53,860 nt of DNA. Origin: a bacterium UBP6_UBA1209. GTDB taxonomy: Bacteria > UBP6 > UBA1177. The notes beneath the pieces were generated by a model. The model saw only the letters and a list, made by a program, of their open reading frames with translations. It was not told the origin of the DNA and did not search any database. How positions within the stretch are numbered: position 1 is the first letter of the stretch; each line of letters starts with the position of its first letter. The stretch is from NCBI GenBank assembly GCA_002309575.1, contig DBXP01000024.1:27042-80901 (forward strand), read 5' to 3'. The translations under genes were made by a program, and so were the position numbers. Positions 12,721-20,929 of the stretch are shown piece after piece.

Positions 12721-12727
12721 AAGTGAT

Positions 12728-12756
12728 TTGACTAAGTTTGAACCAAAAAATAAAAT
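12728..12756 (+). promoter_or_regulatory. Promoter for rlmB-rnc-lepA
   Basis: TTGACT (12728-12733) and TAAAAT (12751-12756) with a 17-base spacer, 35 bases before the rlmB ATG. Close to the sigma70 consensus. Confidence 0.65.
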
Positions 12757-12791
12757 AAACGCGCTTTTATTTATTTAATGAAGGATGGGTT

Positions 12792-13523
12792 ATGGCAAAG
12801 TCATCGGTCGAATATGTTTACGGAATAAATTCCTGCTTCGAAGTAGTACGCGGCGGTCGGAGGAAAATTTATCAGGGCTACCTCAACGAAAAGCAGCAGA
12901 ACAACCAGAGGATAAAGAAACTTGCGGAGTTTCTCGCAAAGAAGTCGATCCCGTTCGACTGGGTCTCCCGCGAGAGGCTCAACCAGCTCTCCGGTTCGAC
13001 TGAAAATCAGGGCGCGGTAATGCGGACTTCGGTCTTCAAGTATTCCGGACTTTCGGATATTGTCGATTCAAAACGGATCCTGCTTTTCGACAATGTCGAG
13101 GATCCGCACAATGTCGGCGCGATCCTCAGAAGTGCCGAGATCTTCGGTTTCGACTCGATCCTGATGCCGGTCAGGGGCGTTCCGGAAATATATCCGTCGG
13201 TGATCAAGGTGAGTGCCGGAGCAAGCGAGCATCTGAAGATAGTAAGAGAATCCAGCTCTAATGTTTATGTCAAGAAACTTCAGGAAAATCATGGTTTTAC
13301 CGTTGTTTCTCTTGACGGTGCCGGCAAGACTTCGCTCGAAGAGGTAAGAGCGCTGAAGCCGGAAAAGATCCTTCTTGTGATCGGCGGCGAGGACAAGGCT
13401 GTCGGCCAGTATATCATCAACTCGTCCGATTTTGTCGTTTCGATTCCTCAGTCCGGGAAGATAAATTCGCTCAACGCTGCCGTGGCAGCGAGCATCGCAA
13501 TGTTTGTTTTAGGGGGAAAGTAG
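12792..13523 (+). CDS. rlmB: 23S rRNA 2'-O-ribose methyltransferase, SpoU/TrmH family (RlmB type)
   Basis: 243 residues. An N-terminal substrate-binding domain (about 1-85) starts with YVYGINSCFEVV, typical of RlmB. The SPOUT domain shows motif 1 (DNVEDPHNVGAILRSAEIFG), motif 2 (VIGGEDKAVG) and motif 3 (IPQSGKINSLNAAVA). The family methylates G2251 of 23S rRNA or a tRNA ribose using S-adenosylmethionine. Start ATG has AAGGATGGG upstream. It leads a three-gene RNA-processing and translation operon with rnc and lepA. The exact target is inferred from the N-terminal domain. Confidence 0.9.
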   Translation: MAKSSVEYVYGINSCFEVVRGGRRKIYQGYLNEKQQNNQRIKKLAEFLAKKSIPFDWVSRERLNQLSGSTENQGAVMRTSVFKYSGLSDIVDSKRILLFDNVEDPHNVGAILRSAEIFGFDSILMPVRGVPEIYPSVIKVSAGASEHLKIVRESSSNVYVKKLQENHGFTVVSLDGAGKTSLEEVRALKPEKILLVIGGEDKAVGQYIINSSDFVVSIPQSGKINSLNAAVAASIAMFVLGGK

Positions 13524-13524
13524 A

Positions 13525-14223
13525 ATGTTGTTAGAGAGTTACGTCGCCGATCTCGAGGCGAAGCTTAAATATAAGTTTGCCGATATGGGGCTGCTCGAGG
13601 AGGCGTTCACGCATCCGAGCGCCGATTTTGTCGGGAAGAACTACCAGCGGCTTGAATTTCTCGGTGACGAGGTGGTGAATCTCGGTGTCTCCCAACTGCT
13701 TTTCAGGACATTCCCCGATGCCGAGGAGGGAAAGCTCTCCAAAGCGAGAAGCAACCTGATCGACGAACAGGGGCTTGCCTTCAACGCGAAAAATCTCGAT
13801 CTCGGTCCGATGATCGTACTCGGAAAGGGCGAGGAGAAGATGGACGGACGGGACAAGGATTCGATCCTTTCGGATGTCTTCGAGGCGATGATGGCCGTTA
13901 TTTTTCTCGAGGCCGGCTGGATGACGGTCTACAGGATAATCACCGAAATATTTACTCCGCTGATCTCCGCTTCGCCGGATATCGACGATCTTCTCGACCA
14001 CATTAACCGCGACTACAAATCGAGGCTTCAGGAGATCGCGCAGGATCTCGACCTGCCGCTTCCGCTCTACACGATGGTTGAAAAGGTCGGTCCGGAGCAC
14101 TTCCTCAGGTTCGTTGTCGAGTGCAGTTCGATGGGCTACGTTTCACGCGGGATCGGAAGGAACAAAAAGGCTGCCGAGCAGGATGCCGCATACAAAATTT
14201 TGAAAGAGATGCACGTTTTATAA
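13525..14223 (+). CDS. rnc: Ribonuclease III
   Basis: 232 residues. The catalytic signature QRLEFLGDEVVNLGVS is at about 40-55 and the second acidic cluster DSILSDVFEAMMAVIFLE at about 110-130. A C-terminal dsRNA-binding domain follows (about 160-230, DYKSRLQEIAQ to NKKAAEQDAAYKIL). It cleaves double-stranded rRNA precursors and structured mRNAs. The start lies one base after the rlmB stop, so translation is coupled, and lepA follows 12 bases after the stop. Confidence 0.96.
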   Translation: MLLESYVADLEAKLKYKFADMGLLEEAFTHPSADFVGKNYQRLEFLGDEVVNLGVSQLLFRTFPDAEEGKLSKARSNLIDEQGLAFNAKNLDLGPMIVLGKGEEKMDGRDKDSILSDVFEAMMAVIFLEAGWMTVYRIITEIFTPLISASPDIDDLLDHINRDYKSRLQEIAQDLDLPLPLYTMVEKVGPEHFLRFVVECSSMGYVSRGIGRNKKAAEQDAAYKILKEMHVL

Positions 14224-14235
14224 AAGGGATATTTG

Positions 14236-16041
14236 ATGAAAAAGATTGAAAATATCAGAAATTTTTCGATTGTCGCCCACATCGACCACGGCAAATCGAC
14301 TCTCTCCGACAGGCTTCTTGAATACACAGGAAGTCTCAGCGAACGCGAGCAGACCGACCAGTTTCTGGACGACATGGAGCTCGAGAAGGAGCGCGGGATC
14401 ACGATCAAGGCGCGTGCCGTTACGGTTTTCCACGAGTATCAGGGCAAAACCTACGAGCTGAACTTCATCGACACTCCGGGGCACGTCGATTTTTCCTACG
14501 AGGTCAGCCGCGCACTGACGAGCTGCGAGGGCGCACTGCTTGTCGTCGATGCGACTCAGGGCGTCGAGGCGCAGACGCTGGCTAACGTCTACATGGCTAT
14601 CGACAACGACCTGGCGATCGTGCCGGTCATCAACAAGATAGACCTTCCGAGCGCCGATGTCGAAAAGACGAAGGCTGAAATAACCGATATCATCGGGATC
14701 GACGCATCGGACGCGGCGCTGGTCTCGGCAAAGACCGGTGTCGGCGTGAGGGAGCTTCTGGACAGGATCGTCACGGAGATCCCGTGTCCGGAGACCGACC
14801 CCGCGATGAAGACACGCGCCCTTATTTTCGACAGCTGGTTCGATTCCTATGTCGGTGTCAGGATGCTGGTCAGAGTCTTCGACGGCGGCATCAAAACCGG
14901 CGACATGATCTATCTCATGCACTCTGAGGCTGCCTACGAAGTCATCGAAATCGCGAAGTACATGCCATTTTTGAAGAAGGTAGATTCCGTTTCGGCGGGA
15001 GAGGTCGCAGTCATCGCGGCGGGGATCAAGACCATCCACGATGTCAAAATCGGCGAGACGATCACCCTTGCCGATGATATGACGGCTGAGCCGCTTCCCG
15101 GCTTCAAACCGATGAAGCAGATGGTCTACTGCGGGATCTTCCCGGTCGAGACTTCGAAATACGAAGAGGTCAAACGCGCCGTCGAGAAGCTTGCGCTGAA
15201 CGATTCGAGTTTCTCGTTCGAGCCAGAAAACTCCTCCGCGCTCGGTTTCGGATTCCGCTGCGGATTTCTCGGGATGCTGCATCTCGAGATCGTCAAGGAG
15301 CGCCTTGAACGCGAATTCGACCTTGAACTCATAACGACCGCACCGAGCGTTGCATACCAGGTCGTGCTGACCAACAAGGAGGTCGTGATGGTCGAAAATC
15401 CCGACAAACTGCCGAAACAGCAGTACATCGACCACATTCAGGAGCCGATCGTCAACGTTTCGATCTTCACGCCGGCAGAGTTTATCGGCGGGCTTGTCAA
15501 GCTCTGTCTCGACAAGCGCGGAAGGCAGAAGAACATGACCTACCAGACCAGCGACCGCGTGATCCTTGAATACGAAATGCCGCTCAGCGAGATCGTCTAC
15601 GATTTTTACGACAAGCTCAAGTCGATTTCACGCGGTTTTGCATCGCTTGACTACGAATTTTCGCACTACGAAAAGTCGCAGCTAGTCAAGATGGATATTC
15701 TGATAAACGGCGAGCCTGTCGATGCCCTGGCCGTCATCGTCCACCGCGAAAAGGCATATCAGGTCGGCAGATCGCTCGTAATGAAGATGCGCCGCGTAAT
15801 TCCGCGCCAGATGTACGATGTAGCGATCCAGGCCGCACTCGGTTCGACGATAATTTCGCGTGAAACCGTCAAGGCATACCGCAAGGATGTCACCGCCAAG
15901 TGCTACGGCGGCGACGTTTCGAGAAAGCGCAAACTCCTTGAAAAACAGAAGGAGGGCAAGAAAAAGATGAAACAGCTAGGCAACGTCGAGATCCCTCAGG
16001 AGGCCTTCCTCGTAGTTCTCGACACTACTTCTGAAGAGTAA
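14236..16041 (+). CDS. lepA: Elongation factor 4 (LepA)
   Basis: 601 residues from the ATG at 14236, preceded by AAGGGA; the TTG one codon earlier is less likely. GTPase motifs AHIDHGKST, RGITIK, DTPGHVDF and NKIDLP are followed by the LepA-specific C-terminal domain (SRKRKLLEKQKEGKKKMK near residue 575). LepA acts on the ribosome during elongation or initiation. Full length and canonical. The last 17 bases overlap the end of the convergent threonine aldolase gene. Confidence 0.98.
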   Translation: MKKIENIRNFSIVAHIDHGKSTLSDRLLEYTGSLSEREQTDQFLDDMELEKERGITIKARAVTVFHEYQGKTYELNFIDTPGHVDFSYEVSRALTSCEGALLVVDATQGVEAQTLANVYMAIDNDLAIVPVINKIDLPSADVEKTKAEITDIIGIDASDAALVSAKTGVGVRELLDRIVTEIPCPETDPAMKTRALIFDSWFDSYVGVRMLVRVFDGGIKTGDMIYLMHSEAAYEVIEIAKYMPFLKKVDSVSAGEVAVIAAGIKTIHDVKIGETITLADDMTAEPLPGFKPMKQMVYCGIFPVETSKYEEVKRAVEKLALNDSSFSFEPENSSALGFGFRCGFLGMLHLEIVKERLEREFDLELITTAPSVAYQVVLTNKEVVMVENPDKLPKQQYIDHIQEPIVNVSIFTPAEFIGGLVKLCLDKRGRQKNMTYQTSDRVILEYEMPLSEIVYDFYDKLKSISRGFASLDYEFSHYEKSQLVKMDILINGEPVDALAVIVHREKAYQVGRSLVMKMRRVIPRQMYDVAIQAALGSTIISRETVKAYRKDVTAKCYGGDVSRKRKLLEKQKEGKKKMKQLGNVEIPQEAFLVVLDTTSEE

Positions 16042-17137
16042 CGTTATCGATGTTTCGATATTTCGAAATCTCGATATTTCGAGTCGATATTTCGATGTTT
16101 CGAAATTTTAAACTCAGTATTTTTTCAAGCTGATCGAGATCATCTTCGGTCGTTGACCAGCTGGTCGCGAATCTTACGACAGTGTGATTTTCATCGTATT
16201 TTTCCCAGAAGCTGACGCAGATTTCCTTTTCGAGTTCCCTTAGAAACGAATTTTCCACTATCACGAACTGCTGGTTGGTAGGGGATTCATAGAAGAATTT
16301 CATGTCGAAGGATTTAAGTATTTTCAAGAGTTTATCCTTCATCTCGTTCGCGTGTCTACCAATATTTAAATAGAGACCGGATGTGAAGAGCGCCTCGAAC
16401 TGGACTCCCGGGAGCCTGCCTTTTGCGAGAAGCGCCCCGTGCTGCTTTGCGATAGTCAGGAAGTGCTCGGGCATACTCTTTTTCGTGAAGACGATCGCTT
16501 CGCCGCAGAGCGTTCCGGCTTTGGTGCCGCCGATGTAGAAGATGTCGGTGATCTTTGCGATGTCGGCGAGAGTGAGATCCGTGAAACTGCTTGTGATCCC
16601 GTAGATGAGTCTTGCTCCGTCAAGATAGAGCGGGATTTTGTATTCTCTGCAAACTCTTGAAATCGCTTCGAGTTCTGATTTGGAATAGAGGCTTCCGTAC
16701 TCTGTCGGGTGTGAAATGTAGACCATCCCGGGGTAGACCATGTGCTCGTGATTCCCGTCGGCATAGAAGGTTTCAAGGTAACTTTTGAGCTCTCCGGCGT
16801 CGATTTTCCCTTCGTGCTGTGGCAGTGTCAGGACCTTGTGGCCGCTGTATTCGATCGCGCCGGCCTCGTGTACTCCGACATGACCCGTTTCGGCAGCGAC
16901 GACGCCTTCGTAGCTTTTGAGAACTGCCGAGATCACAAGCTGGTTTGTCTGAGTGCCGCCCGTAGCGAGAAAAACCTCGGCATCCGGAGCGCAGCAGACC
17001 TCTTTTATCATCGCTATAGCGGTTTTTGTGTGTGAATCGAAGCCGTACCCGGGTTCAACATCGTTGTTTGTTTCGATGATTCTTTTCAATATTTCGGGAT
17101 GGACCCCGTTTATGTAGTCGCTTTCAAATGAAATCAT
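16025..17137 (-). CDS. ltaE: Low-specificity L-threonine aldolase
   Basis: 370 residues of a fold-type I PLP enzyme of the beta-eliminating lyase family. The Schiff-base Lys is K206 in YIGGTKAGTL, and the YLDGARL and GGTQTNQ motifs fit threonine aldolase. It cleaves threonine to glycine and acetaldehyde. The last 25 or so residues are an unusual low-complexity tail (RNIEIS repeated) encoded by an 8-bp TCGA repeat array, and are probably an add-on to the normal enzyme. It is the last gene of the 24702-16025 envelope operon, 5 bases after the lipoprotein gene; a functional link to the envelope genes is not obvious. Confidence 0.9.
   Translation of the reverse strand: MISFESDYINGVHPEILKRIIETNNDVEPGYGFDSHTKTAIAMIKEVCCAPDAEVFLATGGTQTNQLVISAVLKSYEGVVAAETGHVGVHEAGAIEYSGHKVLTLPQHEGKIDAGELKSYLETFYADGNHEHMVYPGMVYISHPTEYGSLYSKSELEAISRVCREYKIPLYLDGARLIYGITSSFTDLTLADIAKITDIFYIGGTKAGTLCGEAIVFTKKSMPEHFLTIAKQHGALLAKGRLPGVQFEALFTSGLYLNIGRHANEMKDKLLKILKSFDMKFFYESPTNQQFVIVENSFLRELEKEICVSFWEKYDENHTVVRFATSWSTTEDDLDQLEKILSLKFRNIEISTRNIEISKYRNIDNVTLQK
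16047..16103. repeat. TCGA octamer repeat array at a convergent gene end
   Basis: TCGA occurs at 16047, 16055, 16063, 16071, 16079, 16084, 16092 and 16100, so spaced 8, 8, 8, 8, 5, 8 and 8 bases. The units are of the form TCGATATT, TCGATGTT or TCGAAATY, and pairs form short palindromes such as TCGATATTTCGA. The array lies just past the lepA stop and inside the 3' end of the threonine aldolase gene. Confidence 0.95.
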
Positions 17138-17142
17138 TGACT

Positions 17143-17922
17143 TTACTCATGCTTTTTTACACTGAACTGAATGAACGCGTTGGCGTAGTTTGCCTTTTCG
17201 CGACCCGCTTCAGCCTTTGCCGGAGCTAGAACAAGATAGAACCTCCAGTGAGCGTCTGAATCCTTGTCGAACTCGAATACGGCTCTGTTTTCCTTCTCGT
17301 CAAACTCGACCATCTCCGGAAATTCCGAGCTGGAAGATGATACGAACCACGAAAATCCATATTTTTTTCTTGCGCTTTCCGGCTCGGTCTCCTTGTCGAA
17401 CTTGAGGTCGAATTCCGTCGATTTTGAGAGATCCAGCTCGATTTCGTCGCCCGTTTTTATCTCTTTGAAATCGTTGCCGGACTTGTACTGGAGAGTTATC
17501 TTCGGGTTTGAGGCATAAGGGGTGTTCGAATCAATTTCTTTAGTGATCCTGAATAGTTTTACGGTTTTATCAAGGCTTTTCGCGATCCCTGCCGTGACCT
17601 CGATATCGGTGTATCCGTTTTTATCGAGCTCTTGGGATATATCCTTGCCGAAGAGTTCGGAGATATCGTCCGGGAGCTGAATGGTGACCTGATTTTTATC
17701 TTCGAATGTTTTGTTTCCGACAGTTATGACGGTATCGGCTGCTGCCGCTTTGCCGTTGTCTGCCGCGACTGTGATAGTGATCTCCTGACCGGGCAGGGCG
17801 ACCGGCGGCTCGATATTTACGGCAAGGATCTTCGCTTTAGCGATCTCTATGTCGCTTGAAAATTCAACGTTGCTGCAAGATATAAGAAAGAGCAGCGGCA
17901 GAAAAAACAGTATCTTTTTCAT
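17143..17922 (-). CDS. Lipoprotein of unknown function
   Basis: 259 residues. A clear lipoprotein signal (MKKILFF.., LISC at residues 13-16) is followed by a beta-rich region with an IEPPVALPGQEITITV segment (about 35-50), which looks like the start of an Ig-like or bacterial surface domain, and an acidic C-terminal half. Not recognised beyond that. It lies 8 bases after the outer-membrane barrel gene and 5 bases before the aldolase gene; it could be a periplasmic or outer-membrane partner of the barrel. Confidence 0.75.
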   Translation of the reverse strand: MKKILFFLPLLFLISCSNVEFSSDIEIAKAKILAVNIEPPVALPGQEITITVAADNGKAAAADTVITVGNKTFEDKNQVTIQLPDDISELFGKDISQELDKNGYTDIEVTAGIAKSLDKTVKLFRITKEIDSNTPYASNPKITLQYKSGNDFKEIKTGDEIELDLSKSTEFDLKFDKETEPESARKKYGFSWFVSSSSSEFPEMVEFDEKENRAVFEFDKDSDAHWRFYLVLAPAKAEAGREKANYANAFIQFSVKKHE

Positions 17923-17930
17923 GTTACCTC

Positions 17931-20111
17931 CTAAAATTCACCACGGATGCCGATCGTTCCCAAAATCGGGACGAGATGGAGTTTCGCGCTTTGCGAAAAA
18001 TCCGAGTTCCAGAGGATGTCGACATCCGATTTCGACCCCTTGGCATCGGCATAGAGCCCCAACCTGATCTTCTCCGCAAAGAAGAGATATTCGAAGCGGA
18101 GAGAGTAGGAGATCGAATTTGAAAGACGCATCGAGTTGACGTTTTCCGGCGCTACGACCGGAAGGTATATCCCGTTGTCGGCGAGCTGTTCTGTCGCCGA
18201 AAACTCAGAGAGCAGAATGCCGCTTGCTACGGCTAAGTTACCTGAAATATTGATCCTTCTTATCAGATTGTAAGAGAATGCAGCCTTGAAGATGTGCGGG
18301 ATATCGCCGTCGGCTTTTCGTTCCGCCGAATCCTCGAAATCTGTTCTGCGGCTTCTGAGGAAGGTGTAGGATGCCCAGACCGAAACCGACTTGTCGGCAT
18401 AACCGATCCTGGCTTCAGCTCCTGCCGCCCAGCCCTTTCCGCCGTTTTCGTAATCTTTGATAGCTGATCTGGAGCGACGGATAAGGTTGTAGAAATATTT
18501 GTAGAAACCGGCGAAATCGCCGAAAAATCCGTTGCCGTTCAGAGCAAAGCCGAGCCGTGCGTGTGCCGAGTTTTCGTATCCGAGCCCTTTGCTTCCGAGC
18601 GATTCCGTCGCTATTTCATACTGCGGACGTTTCGAGTAGAGGCCGCCCGAAATGTAGAGTTTTGCCGGCTTTGCGAGCGTGAATGCCATGAAAAGTCTCG
18701 GGTCTGCTGCCCAGCGGAAGGTGCCTGAGTGGTTGAGGTTTCCCGAGAGGTTTACGCCGGGAACGAACTCGACGCCGGACATGTTCAGACGGTATTTGAT
18801 ATAAAGCGAAGGCTGAAAGTAGCCGGAATCATTGCCTGATTTGAAATTTTCAACGTTCTTGGCAGCGCCGGTTTCGCCTTCGAGCGGGAGCAGGATATAG
18901 GATGTGTCTGTCGTGAAGAGACCGCCTGCGAGGGTCACTCCGAAGTCAAGTGCGTGGTTTTTGCTGAACTTCCAGCTCAGGTGCTCTTCTATTGCCGCAC
19001 GGTTGTCGATCGTCGTGAGAGTATCCTTTTTGAAAAATTTGTAGTCGTAGTTAGAGAGGACGAAATTTGCTGAAAATCTTGAATTGAGCCTCTCCGTCTT
19101 GTGGTCGAAATCGGCCTTGATCAGGAAGAAAATTGTTTCAGGACTTAATGATTTCGATAAGTTCGGTGCTCCGTTCGAGACTTTTGAAAGGTAGTAGAGC
19201 GAATCCTGGACGCCTACGACGGATATTGCGAAGGAGTTGCTGGCGTCGACCTCCTGAAGATAGCGGATGTGGCCGTTGATGCCGCCTGAAGAGACGACGG
19301 AGTGCTTTTTCCGGTATGCCAGACGTGTGAAAAGGTCGGTCGTGTCAGCCTCAACCGATGCCGAAAAGCCGCCTTTGTGCTTGGCGAGAGGGCCTTCGAC
19401 AAAGAGCGATGCGCCGTACATGCTGAGATCGAACATTCCGCCTATCGAGTCACTCCGGATCGGGCGGAATTTGATGTCGGTGACGCCTCCGGTCGAGTCG
19501 CTCAGTTCGACGCCGAACGCGCCGGTGAAGAAGTATGGTTCAGCCAGAAGGTTCTGGTTGATTACCGGCCTGCCGCTCAGGAGATGGTGCGTGAAGGGGA
19601 CCTTTACGCCCTCGATGAAGTGCGCGCTTTCGTTCGAGCTGCTGCCGCCGAGCATCAGACCGCTGCCGTAAGCCGTTTCGGGAAGGGCGAAGTAGCCGTA
19701 TGGAAGCTGCGATGTGCTGCTTTCACTGCGGTAGCGCATCTTTTCGGAAGCCGCCTTTTTTGCCGCCTCCATCTCCACCTCGACCTCGCGGTCTTCAACT
19801 TTAGGCTGGTCGAAATAAAACTGTTCGGGACGTTTTTCCTCCTCGTAGTCAGGTTCGGGCCGAACCGGTTCAGGCTGCTGTGCCGGAGCGGGTTCTTCTG
19901 CCGCCGGAGCTGGCTGTTCTGCCGCCGGAGCTGGCTGTTCTGCTGCCGGAGCGGGTTGTTCTGCTGCCGGAGCGGGTTGCTCTGTTGCCTGTGCGGCCTC
20001 TTCGGTAGCCGGAGCCGGCTCATCAGCCGGAGTCTGCTCTGCTTGCGCAAAAAGCGTCACCGTGATGGAAAACAGAAACAATGTTGAAATGAATTTTAAG
20101 TAATTTTGCAT
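17931..20111 (-). CDS. TonB-dependent-receptor-like outer-membrane barrel with Pro/Ala-rich N-terminus
   Basis: 726 residues from the ATG at 20111 (GAGGTAA upstream). A signal peptide (1-23, ending FAQA) is followed by an APAAEQP repeat region (about 25-75) like a flexible periplasmic linker. Next comes a plug-like segment (about 115-220, with YGSGLMLGG and HFIEGVKVP), then a long series of amphipathic beta strands to a C-terminal GEF. The terminal Phe is typical of BAM-inserted barrels. No TonB box was identified with confidence. The closest general class is TonB-dependent receptor; substrate unknown. It lies in an operon after ubiA and before a lipoprotein gene. Confidence 0.7.
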   Translation of the reverse strand: MQNYLKFISTLFLFSITVTLFAQAEQTPADEPAPATEEAAQATEQPAPAAEQPAPAAEQPAPAAEQPAPAAEEPAPAQQPEPVRPEPDYEEEKRPEQFYFDQPKVEDREVEVEMEAAKKAASEKMRYRSESSTSQLPYGYFALPETAYGSGLMLGGSSSNESAHFIEGVKVPFTHHLLSGRPVINQNLLAEPYFFTGAFGVELSDSTGGVTDIKFRPIRSDSIGGMFDLSMYGASLFVEGPLAKHKGGFSASVEADTTDLFTRLAYRKKHSVVSSGGINGHIRYLQEVDASNSFAISVVGVQDSLYYLSKVSNGAPNLSKSLSPETIFFLIKADFDHKTERLNSRFSANFVLSNYDYKFFKKDTLTTIDNRAAIEEHLSWKFSKNHALDFGVTLAGGLFTTDTSYILLPLEGETGAAKNVENFKSGNDSGYFQPSLYIKYRLNMSGVEFVPGVNLSGNLNHSGTFRWAADPRLFMAFTLAKPAKLYISGGLYSKRPQYEIATESLGSKGLGYENSAHARLGFALNGNGFFGDFAGFYKYFYNLIRRSRSAIKDYENGGKGWAAGAEARIGYADKSVSVWASYTFLRSRRTDFEDSAERKADGDIPHIFKAAFSYNLIRRINISGNLAVASGILLSEFSATEQLADNGIYLPVVAPENVNSMRLSNSISYSLRFEYLFFAEKIRLGLYADAKGSKSDVDILWNSDFSQSAKLHLVPILGTIGIRGEF

Positions 20112-20113
20112 AC

Positions 20114-20929
20114 TTACCTCTTGATAAAGAATTCTATGCAGAAGAAGACGGCAAGGCACGAAACGGCCGAAGCGATGATCAGATGGCGGTAGATCCGCGC
20201 CGAAAGCCTGTCTTTTTTAAAAATGACGTCAAAAAACAAAACCATCAGGTTGACGGCAGGAATAACTGCCGCGATCTTGAACCCTGTGAAGCAGAAGCCT
20301 GCTGCCGATGCCGCGAGAAGCAGCGCCGATATCACCAGGAACGCCGGAAGCGATGTGCGCGGGTTAGAATTTCTGCCCGCCTCGAGGTCTCCTCTGATGT
20401 CTGCTATATCTTTGAAGATCGTCACCGAAAGTATGTGCAGGAACATTGAGAGCGAAAAGGGGAGAAGCTTTGCGCCGCCGGCGATAAAGAGCGGGAAGAC
20501 GAGTCCGAGCCCGGTCGTGAAAAAACTTGTGAAGCTGTGTTTTTTCAGCTCGAAAGGCGGAACTGAGTAGAGAGCGCCGATGATCAGAACCAGAAAGGCG
20601 AGCAGAAGTTCTGTTCCGCGGAAGAGGATAATGATGCCTGAAGTCGAGGCTATTCCCAGAAAACCGAGCCAGCACAGCGCCTCGCGGATCGTGACTGCGC
20701 CGGAAGGAAGAGGCCTCCACGGTTTGTTTGTCCGGTCTTCGGTGATGTCGGTGATCGAGTTCAGAGTGTAGACGAAATTGTAGGGCAGAAGCGAGATGAA
20801 GAGCGCTTCCAGCAGGTGGATCGGAGAGAGCTCCACGGTAAAGGCGCGGCCGGCTAGAAATGCCAGAAAGGTGAGCAGAAGTACGTCAAACCGGTAGAGC
20901 CGGAGAAGTGAGGAGATCTTCCGAAACAT
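20114..20929 (-). CDS. UbiA-family membrane prenyltransferase
   Basis: 271 residues with about eight hydrophobic segments. The two Asp-rich motifs are present: NSITDITEDRTNKPWRPLPSG (about 57-77) and KDIADIRGDLEAG (about 168-180). UbiA enzymes attach an isoprenoid chain to an aromatic or other acceptor at the cytoplasmic membrane. The start codon follows the subtilase stop directly (TAA then ATG, same frame) and no separate ribosome binding site is evident, so translation depends on the upstream gene. No quinone or heme genes are nearby; the neighbours are secreted and outer-membrane proteins. Acceptor unknown. Confidence 0.88.
   Translation of the reverse strand: MFRKISSLLRLYRFDVLLLTFLAFLAGRAFTVELSPIHLLEALFISLLPYNFVYTLNSITDITEDRTNKPWRPLPSGAVTIREALCWLGFLGIASTSGIIILFRGTELLLAFLVLIIGALYSVPPFELKKHSFTSFFTTGLGLVFPLFIAGGAKLLPFSLSMFLHILSVTIFKDIADIRGDLEAGRNSNPRTSLPAFLVISALLLAASAAGFCFTGFKIAAVIPAVNLMVLFFDVIFKKDRLSARIYRHLIIASAVSCLAVFFCIEFFIKR

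Noticed and set aside
14218..15435. A 405-codon minus-strand frame inside lepA
   Set aside because: lepA is unmistakable on the plus strand. The antisense translation is rich in Asp, Val, Arg and His with no family features.
17009..17030. ATCGCTATAGCG palindrome within the threonine aldolase gene as a member of the hairpin family
   Set aside because: It lies inside a conserved coding stretch and is explained by its codons.
19302..20087. Plus-strand frame opposite the outer-membrane barrel gene, including a Cys-rich CRRSGLFC repeat
   Set aside because: The Cys repeats are simply the antisense reading of the APAAEQP repeat region; no start signal.
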